A stretch of 64,000 bases of DNA from Nansenia antarctica (taxonomy: Eukaryota; Chordata; Actinopteri; Argentiniformes; Microstomatidae), in NCBI GenBank assembly GCA_963989245.1, contig OZ022342.1, positions 19,013,868 through 19,077,867 of the forward strand. Direction: 5' to 3'. Made by a program: the position numbers and the translations under genes. The notes beneath the pieces were generated by a model. It ran no database searches. It saw only the letters and a program-made list of their open reading frames with translations, and had not been told where the DNA came from. Positions 10,220 to 22,977 of the stretch are shown here, one piece after another (the stretch's first letter is position 1; each line of letters starts with the position of its first letter).

Positions 10220-11432
10220 CAGAGAGGGCATGAGAGTGAAGTAACGATCGATAGACTCAATAAAAGCCAAACTGGAGAGCAATAGTCTAGCGTTGAGAGC
10301 AATAATTTCCCTTAGGTGCAGCAGAGAGAGCAAACCATGTTTGCTGATAATGAACTTGGAGCGCTGGTGCTCGACTCCGACCTGTAAACTGGGCAAAGTG
10401 GCCTGTTTCACAACTGAGGGGGGAGATTTTCTCCTTTTCTTATAACTGCCCAATAAAACTGTCCCACATAGCCGATGCCAGTCTGATTTGGTTTACACTG
10501 GTTTGGTTTTCTGTCCTTTCCTGTTCTGCCCTCTCCCCTAACTAAAGCCATGGGAACACAGAAGGACCTTAGGTCTTAGGTACTGGCAAAACATCGGGGA
10601 AGGTGAAATGGGAGCATCGCTCTAAAAACATACAAAGTGGAGACACTGATGATGAGTATCATTATTACTAGTGTTATGATCATGAAGGCATTTGGTTGTT
10701 CTTATGAAGGCATTTGATTGTACTGCCAGAGCCAAACTCATGCTTAGCCTTTATGACTGTTTATGGACTTATATGATGTTTAAGGTATAGGGCTGTCAAT
10801 TCACTGTACACAAAAGCAACTTTAATACCCAGGGACATTATTTGGATGTGCAACAAACCTACCATTTTATTGGTGCTTTCCTGTGTCATAGAAATATTAT
10901 ATATAGCTATGTCCATATATATATATAATATATCTGAAGTTTGTGAGGTGTTGTATTGACATTTTTCAGAAAATATCTCTCAGAATCCATGATGAACATC
11001 TTTTTTTCTTGTTGTGTTTTATTCTTTCTTCTATTTGTTCTATTTCGTCATGTTTCTTCAATGTGGGGAGCTTTTGACCTTCCTGCTGTTCGTGTGTTTT
11101 TGTATTGGAACAGCAGCGTGATGATAGGGTGAAGTGGTCGGGGCACTGGCTCGTGCACTAGTGTACCCACAGAATGCTGATGCACGGCTGGTGAGAGCTT
11201 CCACCGAAACGGAATCTTACTGTATGAATGCTTTACTGGATGTGAGAGATTTAAGCTAAAACAAAACTGTAAATGTTGTCAAAGTGCAAAAATAATGTAT
11301 GAAACATGCAAAGGGCCAGAATCTGTCCTCTCCTTATAAAAAAGCCAACACCTGACCTGTCCTGTCGACCTGTCGGTAGAGACCTTACCCACCAACAACC
11401 AGACTGTCCCAGCACACTGTGGCCTCAGAGTT

Positions 11433-11464
11433 ATGGCCACACACACACACACACACACACACAC
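11433..11464. repeat. (CA)n microsatellite
   Basis: Short uninterrupted CA run. Confidence 0.9.
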
Positions 11465-12359
11465 GTCTTCCAAAAGCCACACACTCCCTCTCTGTTCTCC
11501 TCTGGGGTCTTGGGCTATCTCAGTCTTTTTCCTCTTGTCTTCCAAAAAGAACAGACGTCTTCCAACGAGAGCGATAGATAAAGGTGACCGGAGCCTTGGC
11601 GGTGATGCCGCCAAAGGGAGAAGGGCTGACTCATCTGGCCCCTCTTTCCCCCCCCACTTCTGACAGAGGGACTTCAAACACAGTGTTGTTAAGACTCATG
11701 AGGTGGAACTCTTCATGGCAACAGTGCCAAAGCAGGGCTGGGGCCTACCAACTCTGAAGGCCCTATAACGTGAGACTTGTTCAAGCGTATGAACAACACA
11801 GGAGTAAGGACTAACATACTACCAGTCGGGCACAGACTGAGGGACAAACAGCAAGTCTTCTACAAGGACTAACAGCCAACAGGGAGGATTTCTAGGCTAC
11901 AAAGCAGTCCAACCGTCTGCAGGACAAAACAATCCAGGTTGACATGAGCAATTTTGCAAAGCATGCATGCACCACCATTTATCAACTCCCATGATAAGGG
12001 ACGTCTCCTTCTCAGTAACCAGAGACACACAGGCCCTCCCCTCACTTCTCTCTGAGTCTGCAAACCAGACCTGTGTACATTTCTATAGTAACTCACGGCT
12101 GACTCGAGGGGAGATGTCTTATTATGGAATATTATTCAATAAAACAAACAGATATATTTGTATGATTGTAAGACATGACCCTGAGTGATTCTTCTTGCGA
12201 CTCTTCTTGTGCTCTGGCTATGATAGATCAAATTGTACTGTATGTGTAGTGTGTAGTTTTTAGTTTCAAGTTTCTACAGTGTCAAATCAGGAGTTTTTGG
12301 TGTGAGGTGGGACTTCAAGACCACAAGACGAAGGGCATCTGTTGCTAATCAAATCATGC

Positions 12360-12418
12360 CTGTGTGTGTGTGTGTGTGTGTGTGCGTGCGTGTGTGCGTG
12401 TGTGCGCGCGTGTGCATG
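12360..12418. repeat. (GT)n microsatellite
   Basis: GT run passing into GTGCGT and CGCGCG words. Confidence 0.9.
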
Positions 12419-12724
12419 TCTCTGTGTGCATGCTTGTCGGTATTCCAGGTGGTAATGACAGCTGCAGGTTCTCACAGGTGAGCTGAGAATGACAGGTGAC
12501 AGGCGTGGTTGGCTCCTCCTGGCTAAGCAGGGAGGGCCAGGGAAATGTGCACCCCGATTAACATATCTCTCTTCCACAGGCTCATTAATACAGGGCCACA
12601 GGTCATCTCTCTCCTCACTCACAGCAGCCCAAAGTCTTACAACCCCTCTAGGCACTGCGCTGCCATGATGGTTATACATGATTTTAATTGGCATGTAAAA
12701 CTAATTACCCACAAATTACCCACT

Positions 12725-13140
12725 AAGTACAGACACACTTAATGAGCAAACCGTGCGTAGTTGAGTTGAGATTGACAATTTAAATGAACGGTTTGGAATG
12801 AGAACATTTTGTGACATGCACCATCATGCTGGGTTTAATATTGTATGAGTGAGTTAGCGCTAATCCCTTGTCTTAAAAAAAGCGTCCCATATCCCATGAA
12901 ACCTCGGCGAGATGATCCTCAGGGCTGAGATTAAACACACACTCATCTCCCTCTCCCATCAACTTCATAATCAGCCTGCATTTCAAAAGAGGGCAGATTA
13001 TGAAAAATAAATAAAAAATAGAAAACGCATCAGAGAGATGAATAGCAGCAATTATTTCTCTTTCGCCACTCCAGGGTTCGTTAGACGGCACAATCTCTCT
13101 GCGATAACCGTGGTAACCGGATGACGGATTATAACCCAAA
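12725..13140. other. Candidate conserved noncoding block
   Basis: Unlike its repeat-rich surroundings this stretch is complex, moderately AT-rich and free of simple repeats and recognisable transposon ends. It contains words such as TTTAATGAGC-like and ATAATCAGCCTGCATTT. Its texture is that of vertebrate conserved noncoding elements; this is an impression only. Confidence 0.25.
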
Positions 13141-13324
13141 GAAGAAACAGTAATTATGTTTCTGGGCGTCTGGCGCTGCAGGTTAGGGATCTAGGGCAGG
13201 ATATTCAAATGGATTAACTCAGGTCATGGCTGTGTGTGTTCGTTAAACATGCTGAACAAAATATCTAACCTTTGACCTCAGTCAGGGTCAGCTATTCCCT
13301 GACCCAAATAGGAGTATAAACTAT

Positions 13325-14345
13325 ACATGAAAGGGGCAATCTGGGATTGGTACATCCATTCATGAGCTTAGTTCTACTGTCTTAAAACCGATTTCTGGTT
13401 GATCCGGCACTGCTCCGGAGGGCTCTGTATCACTCTGTAGAACTCAGCATTGGCATGATTGGTTGATGGTAGGTGCCGGAGGTAACATCCTCACTAACTA
13501 TTGGATGTGTAGAAGACACAAGGCCGATTTAAAGTTCTGCGTAAAGTCGACGCCGTAGGCTACGCGTAAGCTTACGTAGTCCCGCGTGACCGTGCGTAGC
13601 CTTGACGCGCTCCTCTCAAAAAATCTAAGTACGCGTCAGAGCGTACGCGTACGCGTCAGCTCTGTGATTGGTCCGCTTGGTAGCACATGATTCAGACTCT
13701 CTCGTCGGCCAAAATGCGGAAGCCATGATAGAAATGTCATTTACTTTTTCTGTAATTACTTATTAATAAAGATTTGAAAAATTATGATAACCATCGTATT
13801 ATCTTAGTTTAATGTCATTTCAATGCATCATAGAACTTTTATTTACAACAAGCATAACAACAAAAAGATCGCTATTATGCCGCTTTGAGCTCCGTTGACT
13901 TCCTAACCGGAAGAGGCACAGCACAGGGGCATAGAAAACACACTGCCACCTAGCGATGTGACGGTGTAATTGCAGCGCGGCCTACGCAAAAGTGTAAAGT
14001 GCGAGAGCCCTTACGTAGGGAACGTAAGCTACGCACGTAAATTCGACGCAGAACTTTAAATCGGCCTACACACCGCTCTGCACCGCTCCACGGAGCACAA
14101 GAAGCATGAAAGCCCTGACAGCTGGCGAAGTCGCATCGCCGTAAATGCTGACCATACATCGGCTTTTACCCTATCATAACCCAAAATGTAAGCTTCTTTT
14201 CCTCCATTGTTTGTGATCAATGTACATGTAAACAAACAATATTTAGCTTCAAAACATGGTTAAAACTAGCATTTTTGGATCCATAGCTTCCTCTATGAAT
14301 TTGAGAGTGGTTATATGTCTCATCCCCCAGCTGTTTACCAAACTA
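13325..14345 (-). mobile_element. Dispersed DNA repeat (copy 1), split by a MITE
   Basis: The outer parts 13325-13520 and 14068-14345 match, in reverse, the repeat at 26735-27045: GGTAAACAGCTG, TAACCACTCTCAA, GGATGCAAGG-type and TTTTAACCATG words occur in the same order, as do GCTCATGA and the end word CCCCTT. A separate 547-bp element (13521-14067) interrupts this copy. Confidence 0.6.
13521..14067. mobile_element. MITE with 22-bp inverted termini
   Basis: Both ends read AGGCCGATTTAAAGTTCTGC inward, and ACA flanks both sides, which could be a 3-bp target duplication as in PIF/Harbinger elements. CpG-rich words (TACGCG, TACGTA) recur in both sub-terminal regions. No transposase. Superfamily is uncertain. 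Confidence 0.75.
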
Positions 14346-14848
14346 ATCTACATATAGACTGCAAAGTGAGAGGGGTGACTTCAACCTTGCAACTGTAGAT
14401 TAATGCAGAGGATAGGGAAACAGGTATTTCACCACGTAAATATAAATATGGTCCTTGGTCAAAGCTTAGGGAACCTTGACCAAGCTTCAGAACAAAGCAA
14501 CGTTTTCCAGAACAAAGCAATTGATAAATATGACACTTAAACTTTAAGTCTCACTCTTGCAGATGAAAACCTTTCATCTACATGTACACCCACTTGGAGG
14601 CATAAATACATAGTGGTTTTTTTCTGACACTGACTTTGTATTCACTGTAGGGAAAAAACGATCTGTTAAAAGTAATGATTCATTCATAAATTATTCATAA
14701 TTCCTCCCAGGAGGAAGGGGAGAGGGACGTTGATGTCAGGAGAGGCACCTTGCATGCTGCTGAATTTCCTCATTACATTGACCATCTGGACCAAGAGCTG
14801 GGACTGGGGTTCCCCTCACAAACCATTTATTACACCAGCAACTCCTCC

Positions 14849-14854
14849 ACACAC

Positions 14855-14897
<43 letters not shown>

Positions 14898-14918
14898 CAC
14901 ACACACGCACACACACAT

Positions 14919-14957
<39 letters not shown>
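14849..14957. repeat. (CA)n microsatellite
   Basis: CA array with GCACAC interruptions, about 109 bp. Confidence 0.95.
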
Positions 14958-14958
<1 letters not shown>

Positions 14959-15175
14959 CAGTGCATGCACTACTCATACATTCCTCACACTCTATGCCAC
15001 TCTAAAACATTTCCACACCTCATCCCTACCCTCTCCTTCCGTACTCATATCTTGACCTTGACAGAGAACACTCACTGAGGCAGAGGACCCAGACTCTCTG
15101 TTTTACAGCATCCTCTCTCCCTCACACATCCTCTCTCCCTGACGCATACATGGACACGGACTAACATGCACACAT

Positions 15176-15262
15176 TCACACACACAGACGCAGACACACA
15201 CGCACGCAGACACACACACACACGCACACACACACTCACGCACGCACATACACACACACACA
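15176..15262. repeat. Imperfect (CA)n microsatellite
   Basis: CA run with GACGCA and GCACGC interruptions. Confidence 0.9.
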
Positions 15263-15346
15263 AATGAATTCACCCATGAGGCCCATACTGCAGTTATTCA
15301 TCCTTTTAATGAGATCTATTATCTCCACATATATAATTGCTGTCTT

Positions 15347-15363
15347 CTGCTGCCCTCTTCTGG
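15347..15363 (-). promoter_or_regulatory. CTCF-like motif
   Basis: On the - strand reads CCAGAAGAGGGCAGCAG, close to the CTCF core consensus. Motif match only. Confidence 0.4.
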
Positions 15364-15540
15364 ATTAACTGAACATTATTTATTTAGTTTTTATTTAGTT
15401 TTTATTTAGTTTTCTGCAGACATGGTCAATTCAGTACATTAAATGCAGGACATGGCAAAGTGTGTGTATAAAAATAACCACCCACCCACCACCCCATGTA
15501 TGACAAACTAAACAAACACTGTTACACTGTTCTCATACAA

Positions 15541-18500
15541 AGTAAAATAAAATAAATACAACGTAGCATAAAGGGTATGAGAAGATGAATATGATAAATG
15601 AAAAAAAGATAGTACTGTAATAGTAATAGTTACTAATAATTATAAATGAAAGTAGGTGAAACGGAAAAAGGCATTTCGTAGAACAGGCAATAGATAAAGA
15701 GGGCCATAGGGAAGGAACGGTGAGGGTCCCTCTCTCACTTTCCAGGGAGCTCCACTTAGGAAGCACCATCAGCATCAGGAGTGATAGTGAGGTCGTTGAT
15801 AAAGACTAGTAGGGGACACTCGGTCATGTGAAAGGATTTCAGAGACTCTTTTAGTGAGATTCTTAACTTCCCCAGTTGTATGCATTGTGAGACTTCCTGT
15901 ATCCACCTGCAATGTGTTGCGGGGAGGCATGTTTCCATTTGAGGTGGATAGGGTGTCTGGCTAACAGAGTGGTGGAGGCAATGACACGCTGTATTGCAGT
16001 GGGTATATTCTTAGATGTGGGGAGGACGAACAAAGCAGTCAGGGTGTTTGCGTCTATATTTGTGTTGAAGGCCTGTTCATGAGTTTTAAATACATTGGAC
16101 CAAAAGTCAGCCCCGGGCATGTGCAGAACATATATAAATGGTCAGCTGGAGATTGCTTACATCTATTACAGGCATCGCTTCTATCTGGGAATATATTTCC
16201 CCAATTTAGCGTAGGTGAAGTAAGCTCTGTGGAGCACCTTGCACTGCAGTAAGCCATGCCTGGCATATATAGATGACGAGTGTACCAGGCCGAGCTCCAC
16301 TGACTGTCAGAGATATCAACACCCAAGTCACACTCCCAAGACTCCTTGAGAGGTACAGTGGGGGCCAGATCCAGGAAGTCCATTTTATCATAGATAATGG
16401 ATATCAAAGGCTTTTGATCAAAGTCGAGGGTGAGAAATCGGTCAATTGTCGATTCTGGGGGGAGGTTGGGGAAATGGGGAAACTTCTTTTGAGCAAAATA
16501 CTTATTTGGAAAAAACAGAAGAGATGGTTGTTGGGCAAGTAAAATTTTACTGACGGGATGTAAAGAGATGTAAAGGATGAAAAGACCCCAACCTCATATA
16601 GGTCATTAGTGTTAGAAGACCATTCTTTGACCAACTACGGAAAGCGGAATCAGAGCAGGACGGGGAGAATAGGTGATTATTTAAACTCGGCATGTAGAAC
16701 CTCTATGTAGACCATGTTGCTTCCTGAATTGGAGCCAAATCTTATTAGTGCTAATGACAACTGGGTTGTTCGAAATGTCATGGGATGCCATGGGAAGCAG
16801 AGGACCAATCACAGTGTAAAGAAGAGAAAGAGGATGACATCTCAGTATGACCCCAGGTTGTGCAGGGGCCAGAAAGTTGGCCCAATAAAGGAGTTTATTA
16901 ATGTTACAGTCCCAAAAGTAGTGGCAGAGATTCGAAAACATTAGGCCTCCTTCAGATTTGGGGAGCTGCAGAATTGATCTCCTAATACGGGCATAAAGTA
17001 AGTAGCCTTGAAAACCGATGGTTCTCGAGCCTAATGGCCAATAGGGCAGGAGCCTTCCTTTGACATGACGCTGGTATGTCGCAGGGTCTTAACCCCAATC
17101 CAACCCTTAATGCTGAGTGCCAAGCAGGGAGGCATCGGGTACCATTTTTATAGTCTTTGGTATGACTCGGCCGGGGATTGAACTCAACAACCTCCCAATC
17201 TCAGGGTGGACACTCAGCCGCAAGGACACTGAGCTGGTAATACGGGCATACAAGCTTGTTAATTCAGCTGCCGATCGAGACTAGTGAAGAAGGATTTATT
17301 ACATACTGGGACGTGTTGTAAAAGATATAGAAATTTTGGTAGAATTACATTTTTTATAAGACTTACACAGCCCGCAAGGGACAGGAGAAGGGAGGCCCAC
17401 CTAGATATTTCCAACTTACATTTGTCTGGTAGTGGTTGAACATTTTTGAGAAACAGATCCTTGAAAGAGCTTGTGACAAACACCCCTAAGTATTTGAACC
17501 CCTCCAACGCCCTCTTAAAGGGAAATGTGGATTGGGGAAGTATCTTCACCAGTTGGTTTACAAAAAAAAAAGCATTTTAGTTTGTAGCCTGATATGCAAA
17601 CAAACTGATCTAAAATGTACAATATTGGGGGAAGAGTCCTCTCTATGGGGTTAGAAATGTATAAGAGAAGGTCGTCCACATAAAGGGAACATTTATGGAC
17701 CAGGTCGTGCCGAGAGATGCCCTCAAACCTATCATGGCTTCAGAGCCAGATAGCAAGAGGCTCGATAGCTACATTGAACAACTGTGGTGAATCCTTGATC
17801 CCGTGTTGTAGAGGAAAAGGCCATGATCGAATACCCTTGGTGTGAACAGATGTAGATGGGGAAGCAAAAAAAGGAATACACAAGTTGAATCCAGGAGATA
17901 CATTGAGAATCAAAGTCAAATTAAAACAAAAAACAAAAAAACAAAAAACAGGTAATCCCACTCCACCCTATCAAAGGCTTTCTCCACGTCAAGTGTTACT
18001 AAGATTGAGTGTTAGACAGGGGAGAAAAAATCATATTAAGTAACTTCCTAGTGTTAAAAAAAAGACTGTCTCCCTAACATAAAGCCTGTTTGGTCCAGCA
18101 GAATTATGGCTGGCAATACATGTTGGAGGCGGAGGGCCAGTATTTTGGCCAGTATCTTACAATCAACATTTAAAAAGCAAAATTGGTCTGTAGCTACTGC
18201 AAGAAGTAGGGTCCTGATCTTTCTTCAGAAGCAAAGAGATGGACACCAAAGACAAAAAACATTGCTGGTAATCAGCCGTACTGTGTAGAATATGTAGAAT
18301 GTAGAATACGCCTTGTAGAATTCAACTGTGAAGTCGTCAGGACCATTTTGCATTCATTTGATCTCAATCTGTATCTCTAAGGTGGAAATGACTCAATTCC
18401 CTGGCGATGGTTTCGTAGATTTTGTGGTATCTACCACTGGACATTTTATTTTGGGGAATTCATCTGGAGGCCCTGGTTGCACAAGCCTGTTGAGCTAGGA

Positions 18501-18560
18501 CCTTTTTCCTCCTGGTAAAAGAAGCGTTGGCTGGATTGTCTCAGTTGTCTCTCAACTATG
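15541..18560 (-). mobile_element. Decayed L1-type LINE (ORF2), - strand
   Basis: Read on the - strand from about 18560 down, fragments follow L1 ORF2 order: a PDDFTVEF reverse-transcriptase segment near 18340, LFNVAIEPLA near 17770, FKYLGVFV and LIKNVILPKFLYLLQHV at 17549-17259, then the C-terminal CNRC...H...C cysteine motif and FWSNVFKTHEQAF / TALFVLP at 16200-16000. Many stops and frameshifts. The 3' end is AT-rich with no clear poly(A). A SINE (16996-17237) sits inside it. Confidence 0.8.
16996..17237 (-). mobile_element. tRNA-derived SINE inserted in the - strand L1
   Basis: On the - strand the head looks like a tRNA promoter: GGCTGAGTGTCCACC (box-A-like) and GAGTTCAATCCCC (box-B-like). 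A perfect 13-bp target duplication TAATACGGGCATA flanks it at 16983-16995 and 17238-17250. Length about 242 bp. Confidence 0.85.
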
Positions 18561-20590
18561 CATGTCATCAAAAGGTCATGTTCCGAATGTAATATAATTC
18601 TTTTTTGATAAAAAGGATGGAGGAGGGGGAGGAGGAGTATGTTCCATCAAGCATGAGAAGTTCATCAGTGATTTCTGGCAGCCTAGCCTTCTCAATCTTT
18701 CTCGCCCGGCAGGCCCAGATGGATTTGGTTGTGAATTCTACAAGGCATTTCATAAGGTACTTGCCCCGCTTCTACTCAGGATGATCAATGACTCCATTAA
18801 AAATAAAGTATTTTTCAAGATTTCTGAAGACCCTGTATGAGGCTAATATCTGTATCTTACAAAGAGGAAACTGAACCTGGAAGTTACAGGCCCATTGCTC
18901 TTCTTGACTTTGACCCAAAATCTGTCACAAAAATACTAGCTAATAGACTGGGAAGGCATTTCATCAATCATACACCCTGGCCAAACAGGATTTATCCCAG
19001 GTAGATTTTAATTCTGCAATGTGCATCGGCTCCTAAACAATTCATATGCCAACCCGGTAGGGAACTCCAGAGTCGGCCATCTAGTCCTTGGATGCGGAAA
19101 AGGCATTTGATCAAATAGAGTGGCCCGATGTGTTTGAGACACTTCAAAGATTTGGGTTTGGGGATTATTTTATTGCATGGGTCAAAATGCTGTATCTCTG
19201 CCCAACGTCCTCTATCCTTACTAACAATGATAGGTCCTTTTGATTTCCAGCCTGGAAAACCGGGTGAGTCTTTATGCAGATGACATACTGGTATACCTTT
19301 CTAACCCAGAAGCCTCTGTTCCTCACCTGTTACATTTTATTAAGTCATTTGGCAAGCTCTCGGACTACACAATCAACTTGGGTAAAAGTGAGTTTATGCC
19401 TCTATCTGACGGTATTTTTCTAAATGCATTTTCCTTAATGCTTTACCATTTAAACTAGTATATGATCACTTTACATACCTGGACTCAAAATACCCTGGAA
19501 CCCATAACTTTTATTTCAACTCAACTATGCCGATATGGTCACAAAGCTAGCTGGACATAGAGAAGTGGAGGATTCTACCCTTATCTATGATAGGCCGTAT
19601 CAACGCGATCAAGATGGTATCTCTCCCTAGATTTTTGTATTTATTTCAGAATCTCTCAATCTTCCTCACTTCAGCATTTTTTAAGAAGTTGGACTCCATT
19701 ATCTTTCCATTTGTTTGGAGATATAAAGCTCATCGCATATCGAAAGTGCATCTGCAACAGTCAAAAACTGAGGGAGGATTAAGCCTTCCTGTATTTCGTA
19801 ACCATTTCTTGGCAGCCAACGCTAGGGCTTTATCTTATTGGCAAAGGGGGTTTCCCAGGTGAGGCACCATCTAACAGTGGATTATGAATCAGATAAGAGT
19901 TAACAAACAGCCAAGTGCTTCTATACATACTTTTTTTTGCCATCTCAGATGGACGGGGTGTTTGCTGTCTGGAGGGACAGGGGACTTACTACCCTCGGTA
20001 GGATGGTATATGGACAAACAGTTTGCATAATTTAATCAGTTACAAACAAAATGTAACATCCCTAACTCCCACTTCTTTCGTTATCTTCAAATTAGGCATT
20101 ATGTCAAAGACAAAATTCCAGATTTTGAAACACTTGATATCACATTTTGTGTCCCTATTTGCCTCATCTGTATCCACTGACCTGATCTGAGGGAAGCCTG
20201 GTCCACTGATCTTAATCTTGAGTTGACTGACGACATTTGGAATGAAGATTTAGCTATAATCCAATCTTGCTCAATTAATGTCAGGTACAAATTGAACCAA
20301 TTCAAAGTCATCCATAGACTCCACTATTCAAAGACCAAACTACACCGAATTTATCCAACGGTTTCTCCACTGTGTGACAGATGCGAAAATGCAGATGGCT
20401 CTCTAGCGCATCTTTTCAGGCTCTATCCTCATTTGCAAAAATTCTGGTGTGAAATATTTCAGTGGTTTTCCGGGGTCGATGGAAGGGACATTGGATCGTA
20501 TTTCACACTTTGTTTTGTTTGTTTGTGTTTGCTCTTTTTTGCTGTGTTTGGGTGGTTTGGCTGCCATATGTTGCTCAGAGTGACATAATC
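18561..20590 (+). mobile_element. Decayed L1-type LINE (ORF2), + strand, head to head with the preceding one
   Basis: In + orientation it carries RPAGPDGFGCEFYKAFHKVL (about 18700-18760), the RT active-site motif YADD (19272-19283, in VSLYADDILVYL), INAIKMVSLPRFLYLFQNL (from about 19600), GGLSLPVF, and the C-terminal CDRC...H motif (20370-20420). Stops and frameshifts throughout. It differs in sequence from the neighbouring - strand L1, so the two are separate insertions of different families rather than an inverted duplication. Confidence 0.8.
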
Positions 20591-20915
20591 ATCCACTTGG
20601 TGGTGAGTTGAAGCAAAATTGTGGAGTAATGAAACGTTAAACAGATAAAAGTTACGGGAGCGAGACTACTCGACGCGTGTCTACTCCATCATACCCAACC
20701 GGAAGCCCGTGAACACATTATTTACACAAATCGGGGTCATCTCTGAAGTAAGGGTTGAAAGATGCTGAACTATTAGACACTATTTCAAGTGTTCAATCAA
20801 TGAACACAGTCTCATGCTATGCACTAACTTGCCAAATAAATAAGTACACCACATCAATAGAGGGTATCCAATAATGCAGGACAACCTGAATGTTATACAC
20901 ATTGTATTTCTGTCA

Positions 20916-20969
20916 AACACATGCAAACACACGCATGCACACACACGCACACACACACACACACACACA
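20916..20969. repeat. (CA)n microsatellite
   Basis: CA run with ACGCA interruptions. Confidence 0.9.
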
Positions 20970-21398
20970 CAAACGTGCACAAACACACAGACTCAGTTAG
21001 CATGCAGCACCTATCCTCATTGTCCTTCATCATCCTCACTTCTCTGTCCGTGACAAATGTGTCACTGTTTATTTCACCTTTATCTCTCTCTAACACACTC
21101 TAGCTCTCCTCTTCTCTCCTGTCTCGTTCTCCCATTTCAGCTCATGTTCTCATTAGGATGTAAATTTGCTTTATTGTTGGGCCCAGAATGACTGACAGAG
21201 GTGAAAGAGGGAGAGAGAGGGGGGTTAGTGCTCATGGACTCAATAATGATGTAGGGAATTCAGGGAGGTGATAGCAGCAGCAGTTTTACAAATGACCGCA
21301 GTGAAAACACCACTGTGTTCGACCACATATCCCTTCTTATATTCCCCCCTCTACACAGCCATTTGCTCCTTTTCTTGACACCTCTCTGGATCTTTATC

Positions 21399-21483
21399 TT
21401 ACACACACACATACACACACACACACACACAAGCACGCACGCATGCACCCAAGCACCCACGCATGCACACACACACAAACACA

Positions 21484-21518
<35 letters not shown>

Positions 21519-21528
21519 GCACACACAC

Positions 21529-21590
<62 letters not shown>

Positions 21591-21592
21591 TT
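21399..21592. repeat. Long compound (CA)n microsatellite
   Basis: About 190 bp of CA with GCACGCATGCACCCAAG-type interruptions in the left third. Confidence 0.95.
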
Positions 21593-21607
21593 AACACTTC
21601 ACATTGG

Positions 21608-21622
21608 CCACTAGATGGCAGC
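21608..21622 (+). promoter_or_regulatory. CTCF-like motif
   Basis: CCACTAGATGGCAGC is a strong match to the vertebrate CTCF core. It lies 16 bp after a long CA array. Motif match only. Confidence 0.5.
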
Positions 21623-22166
21623 AGAGAGTGTATCACTCCATCAAACCTGGCATGACCTTTTGTCCTAAACCCCAGCATAGCTACAGTTAGTGGTGGTACA
21701 ACACACCTACCACTGCACTGTTTGTGAGTCATCAACATTATATTGAAAGAGACAAAAGCAGCAAGCCAACATGAGTCAACTGATACAACTGTGCCCTCAT
21801 TAGGGAAAAAAACAATGATGCAATACAATAATATTTATACTTTCTTCCCAAATCCACGGTTTGGAGTATCGGTACCGCCACTTTAAACCACAGTTTATTT
21901 TGTCTCTACATTATTAGTGTTCGACAAAAACGTACTCTATATATAATATAACACTTTAATGAACATCTCAATCTGTTCAGGTAAGGTAATGTGCAGGTAA
22001 TGCTCTCCTGAGGTGAGTCATTTGACACTACAAACTCTCTTCAAAAGTCAAAACATACATAGGTGTGTCTCCTATTCATGTTGGGCTCCCCCCGACTTTC
22101 TGTATCACTCTCCCCCCTCCCCCTTCAGAATCATTTACCTAAAGTCACGTGGGGAGTGACTTCTGT

Positions 22167-22225
22167 GTGGTGTGTGTGTGTGTGTGTGTGTGAGTGTGTG
22201 TGTGTGAGTATGTGTGTGTGTGTGT

Positions 22226-22278
<53 letters not shown>

Positions 22279-22294
22279 TATGTGGGAGTGTGTG
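22167..22294. repeat. (GT)n microsatellite with GA interruptions
   Basis: About 128 bp of GT interrupted by GTGAGT and GTATGT words. Confidence 0.95.
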
Positions 22295-22814
22295 GGAGTG
22301 TGTAAGAGAGTGTGAAATGTCTCACTCTCGCATGAGTGATGAGGGTTGAGTATGTGTGTGACAAGGCAATAATGTGTAAGTTCATGTGTGTGTGTGTTTA
22401 TATGTGAGGGCAATTGTGTGTGACTGGCATAGTGTTCTTGCTGTAAATGTGTTTGTAAATGTGTGTATACATGTGTGTGTGTTTGTATGCGTGCGTGTTC
22501 GTGCGTGTGTGTGTGTGTGAGTGAGTGAGTGGTTGTGTATAGGTGTTTATAGCTGCCTGGAACTGCTTAGGGGTTAAAATGACAGAGGAGATTGTCCAGT
22601 AAACCTGTTAGACTAGTAACAGTAACCTCTGAGACATAGCAAGGGAGAAATTACAGGTACTTTAACTGCATAGAATGTCAGAGAATAACAATGACAACTA
22701 CATTATTATTTTTTTATTTTTTTATTTGTGTGAAGACGAAGAGAATGCATTATCAGTACACACAAATAGTCAGTGATGAGATAAAACTATGTCTATTATA
22801 GATTTCACTCACCG

Positions 22815-22977
22815 ATTCAGAGCCAGAGAGTGAGAGAGAGCCAGAGAGTGAGAGAGAGCCAGAGAGAGAGAGCCAGAGAGTGATAGAGAGCCAGAGAGTG
22901 AGAGAGAGCCAGAGAGTGAGAGAGAGCCCGAGAGTGAGAGAGAGCCAGAGAGTGAGAGAGAGCCAGAGAGAGAGAGA
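22815..22977. repeat. GA-rich minisatellite, AGAGAGCCAGAGAGTG unit
   Basis: Units of about 18-20 bp built on GAGAGAGCCAGAGAGTGA, eight or so copies, with one CCCGAG variant. Confidence 0.9.

Larger units (their letters stand above)
6253..12359. other. fgf11 3' UTR and intergenic repeat-rich DNA
   Basis: The stretch directly after the fgf11 stop is probably 3' UTR; its end cannot be fixed. The rest is dominated by microsatellites (6637-6696, 7075-7160, 8130-8286, 9834-10066, 10159-10216, 11433-11464) and a degenerate minisatellite (about 9155-9530). Open frames here are either simple-repeat artefacts or show no recognisable protein. Confidence 0.5.
14346..15540. other. Intergenic DNA without gene
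   Basis: Holds two CA arrays (14849-14957 and 15176-15262) and a CTCF-like motif near 15347. Nothing else recognised. Confidence 0.5.
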
